Source: an uncultured Pseudomonadota bacterium (GTDB lineage: Bacteria; Myxococcota_A; UBA796; SXON01). From it: 64,000 bases of DNA. Position 1 is the first letter of the stretch; every line of letters begins with the position of its first letter. The translations under genes were made by a program, and so were the position numbers. The DNA is taken from the NCBI GenBank assembly GCA_903875225.1, contig CAIQVJ010000085.1, positions 1 to 64,000 on the forward strand. Reading direction: 5' to 3'. This document shows, one piece after another, positions 63,349 to 64,000 of this stretch. A model generated the notes under the pieces. That model was given only the letters and a program-made list of their open reading frames with translations, made no database searches and was not told the origin of the DNA.

Positions 63349-64000
63349 GTGAAACGCGCGTTCGGTTTTGTCTACTCTGTGCTCGGCATGCTGGTGGTGC
63401 TGGGGTTCGCCGCAACGTCGAGCATCCCCATCCTGCCCTTCGCCGTGCTCCCCCGCGGGCGCAGGGAGCGCTACACGATCCAGGGGGCCCGCTACTTTGC
63501 GTGGGGCTGCCTGCGACCGGTCCTCTGGATCCGCGATGAAGTGCGAGGCCTGGACAATCTTCCCCGGGAAGGCGGATATCTCATCGTGTCCAACCACCGC
63601 AGCTGGCTGGACGTGGCGCTCTTGATCCTGCACACGAAGAGCCAGGGCGTGTCGAAGCGCGAGGTGGCGTGGATCCCGTTCTTCGGCGTGAACGGGTGGC
63701 TCTCCGGCGCCATCTTCTTCGACCGCCGCAACAAGTCGGGCCGCGCGCGCGTGGTGAGCGACACCCTGCTGCTCCTGCGCGGCGGCGCGAACGTGCACGT
63801 CTTCCCCGAGGGAACACGAACGCGGGACGGACGACTCTCCCAGAAGGTGCACCTGCGCCTCGTGCAGTCCGTCGCCGAGGCCGGGCACCCCGTGATCCCC
63901 GCCTGCACGTGGGGAACCGAGGGCGGCGTGCCGGCAGCCACGGTCTACGCGATGCCCGGGCAGCGCATGGGGCTGGAGGTTGGCACTCCGATGCGGCTCG
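63349..64000 (+). CDS. PlsC-like 1-acylglycerol-phosphate acyltransferase (partial)
   Basis: The first 217 residues are present; the gene runs off the right edge. An N-terminal hydrophobic helix, then NHRSWLDV (HX4D, catalytic His and Asp, ~82), FFDRRNKSGR (~126) and FPEGTRTRDG (~153), the acceptor-phosphate motifs. It would acylate lysophosphatidic acid or a similar lipid at the inner membrane. It starts with GTG 63349; TTAGGG lies just upstream. It is the second acyltransferase of the window but belongs to a different branch from the one at 26456. Confidence 0.92.
   Translation, partial: MKRAFGFVYSVLGMLVVLGFAATSSIPILPFAVLPRGRRERYTIQGARYFAWGCLRPVLWIRDEVRGLDNLPREGGYLIVSNHRSWLDVALLILHTKSQGVSKREVAWIPFFGVNGWLSGAIFFDRRNKSGRARVVSDTLLLLRGGANVHVFPEGTRTRDGRLSQKVHLRLVQSVAEAGHPVIPACTWGTEGGVPAATVYAMPGQRMGLEVGTPMRL

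Overview
The window is GC-rich bacterial chromosome with very dense coding, and many neighbouring genes overlap by ATGA, GTGA or TGATG. I see no rRNA, tRNA, CRISPR array, insertion sequence or phage gene. The content suggests a myxobacterium-like member of the Myxococcota. The evidence is three large eukaryotic-type Ser/Thr kinases (two fused to AAA/TPR modules), FG-GAP and Cys/Asp-rich repeat surface proteins (one with a MYXO-CTERM-like tail), several Asp/Thr- or Pro-rich lipoproteins, PEGA-domain proteins, and many acyl-CoA enzymes.

Layout. 1-307: a 51-bp tandem repeat with no assignable gene. 308-3247: HD-domain alarmone-hydrolase-like protein, small Cys protein, DUF423 membrane protein, and HflX, whose only well-placed start is an ATC codon. 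3306-5138: three secreted or lipoprotein genes and a terminator. 5189-11883: Ser/Thr kinase with a PEGA-like tail plus its coupled partner, a large lipoprotein and a very Lys-rich protein. 11933-21262: kinase-AAA-TPR protein, FG-GAP surface protein, and an AAA+ ATPase resembling those of contractile injection systems. 21293-28571: a tightly coupled lipid-type cluster (acyl-CoA dehydrogenase, methyltransferase, cNMP-binding patatin, KAS III-like enzyme, DAGAT-type acyltransferase, SDR, AhpD-like protein). 28590-33082: methyltransferase coupled to a second kinase-AAA-TPR protein.

33132-36834: acyl/aryl-CoA ligase, creatininase-family hydrolase and GT39 glycosyltransferase, all overlapping. 36901-40349: thiolase, enoyl-CoA hydratase fused to a GspE/MshEN-type module, and 3-hydroxyacyl-CoA dehydrogenase, a near-complete short-chain beta-oxidation or C4 synthesis set. 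40428-43487: coiled-coil membrane protein, Cdc48-like AAA+ and TPR protein. 43658-47808: Old Yellow Enzyme homologue coupled to a polyprenyl-synthase homologue that lacks both Asp-rich motifs, then NAD synthetase and a small membrane protein. 47935-53174: DUF3347 lipoprotein, second thiolase, two unknown proteins, PAP2 enzyme, GyrI-like protein and a lipoprotein. 53177-53672: decayed ZIP transporter. 53738-56484: CelD/FemAB-like acetyltransferase, DsbB-DsbA pair and a small Cys-tailed protein. 56566-61943: a lipoprotein with 38 Cys/Asp repeats and its coupled PEGA partner. 62004-64000: LEA2-type lipoprotein, small unknown protein, and a PlsC-like acyltransferase cut by the window edge.

The strongest leads are the crotonase-MshEN fusion, the seven-gene lipid cluster containing two enzymes with altered catalytic residues, the apparent AUC start of hflX, the alternating two-type 38-repeat lipoprotein, the signal-less FG-GAP/MYXO-CTERM protein, and recurring -10-like boxes (TANACTCCG, CGAGATAGC) so close to start codons that the mRNAs may be leaderless. 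All calls come from reading the sequence; no database search was run.
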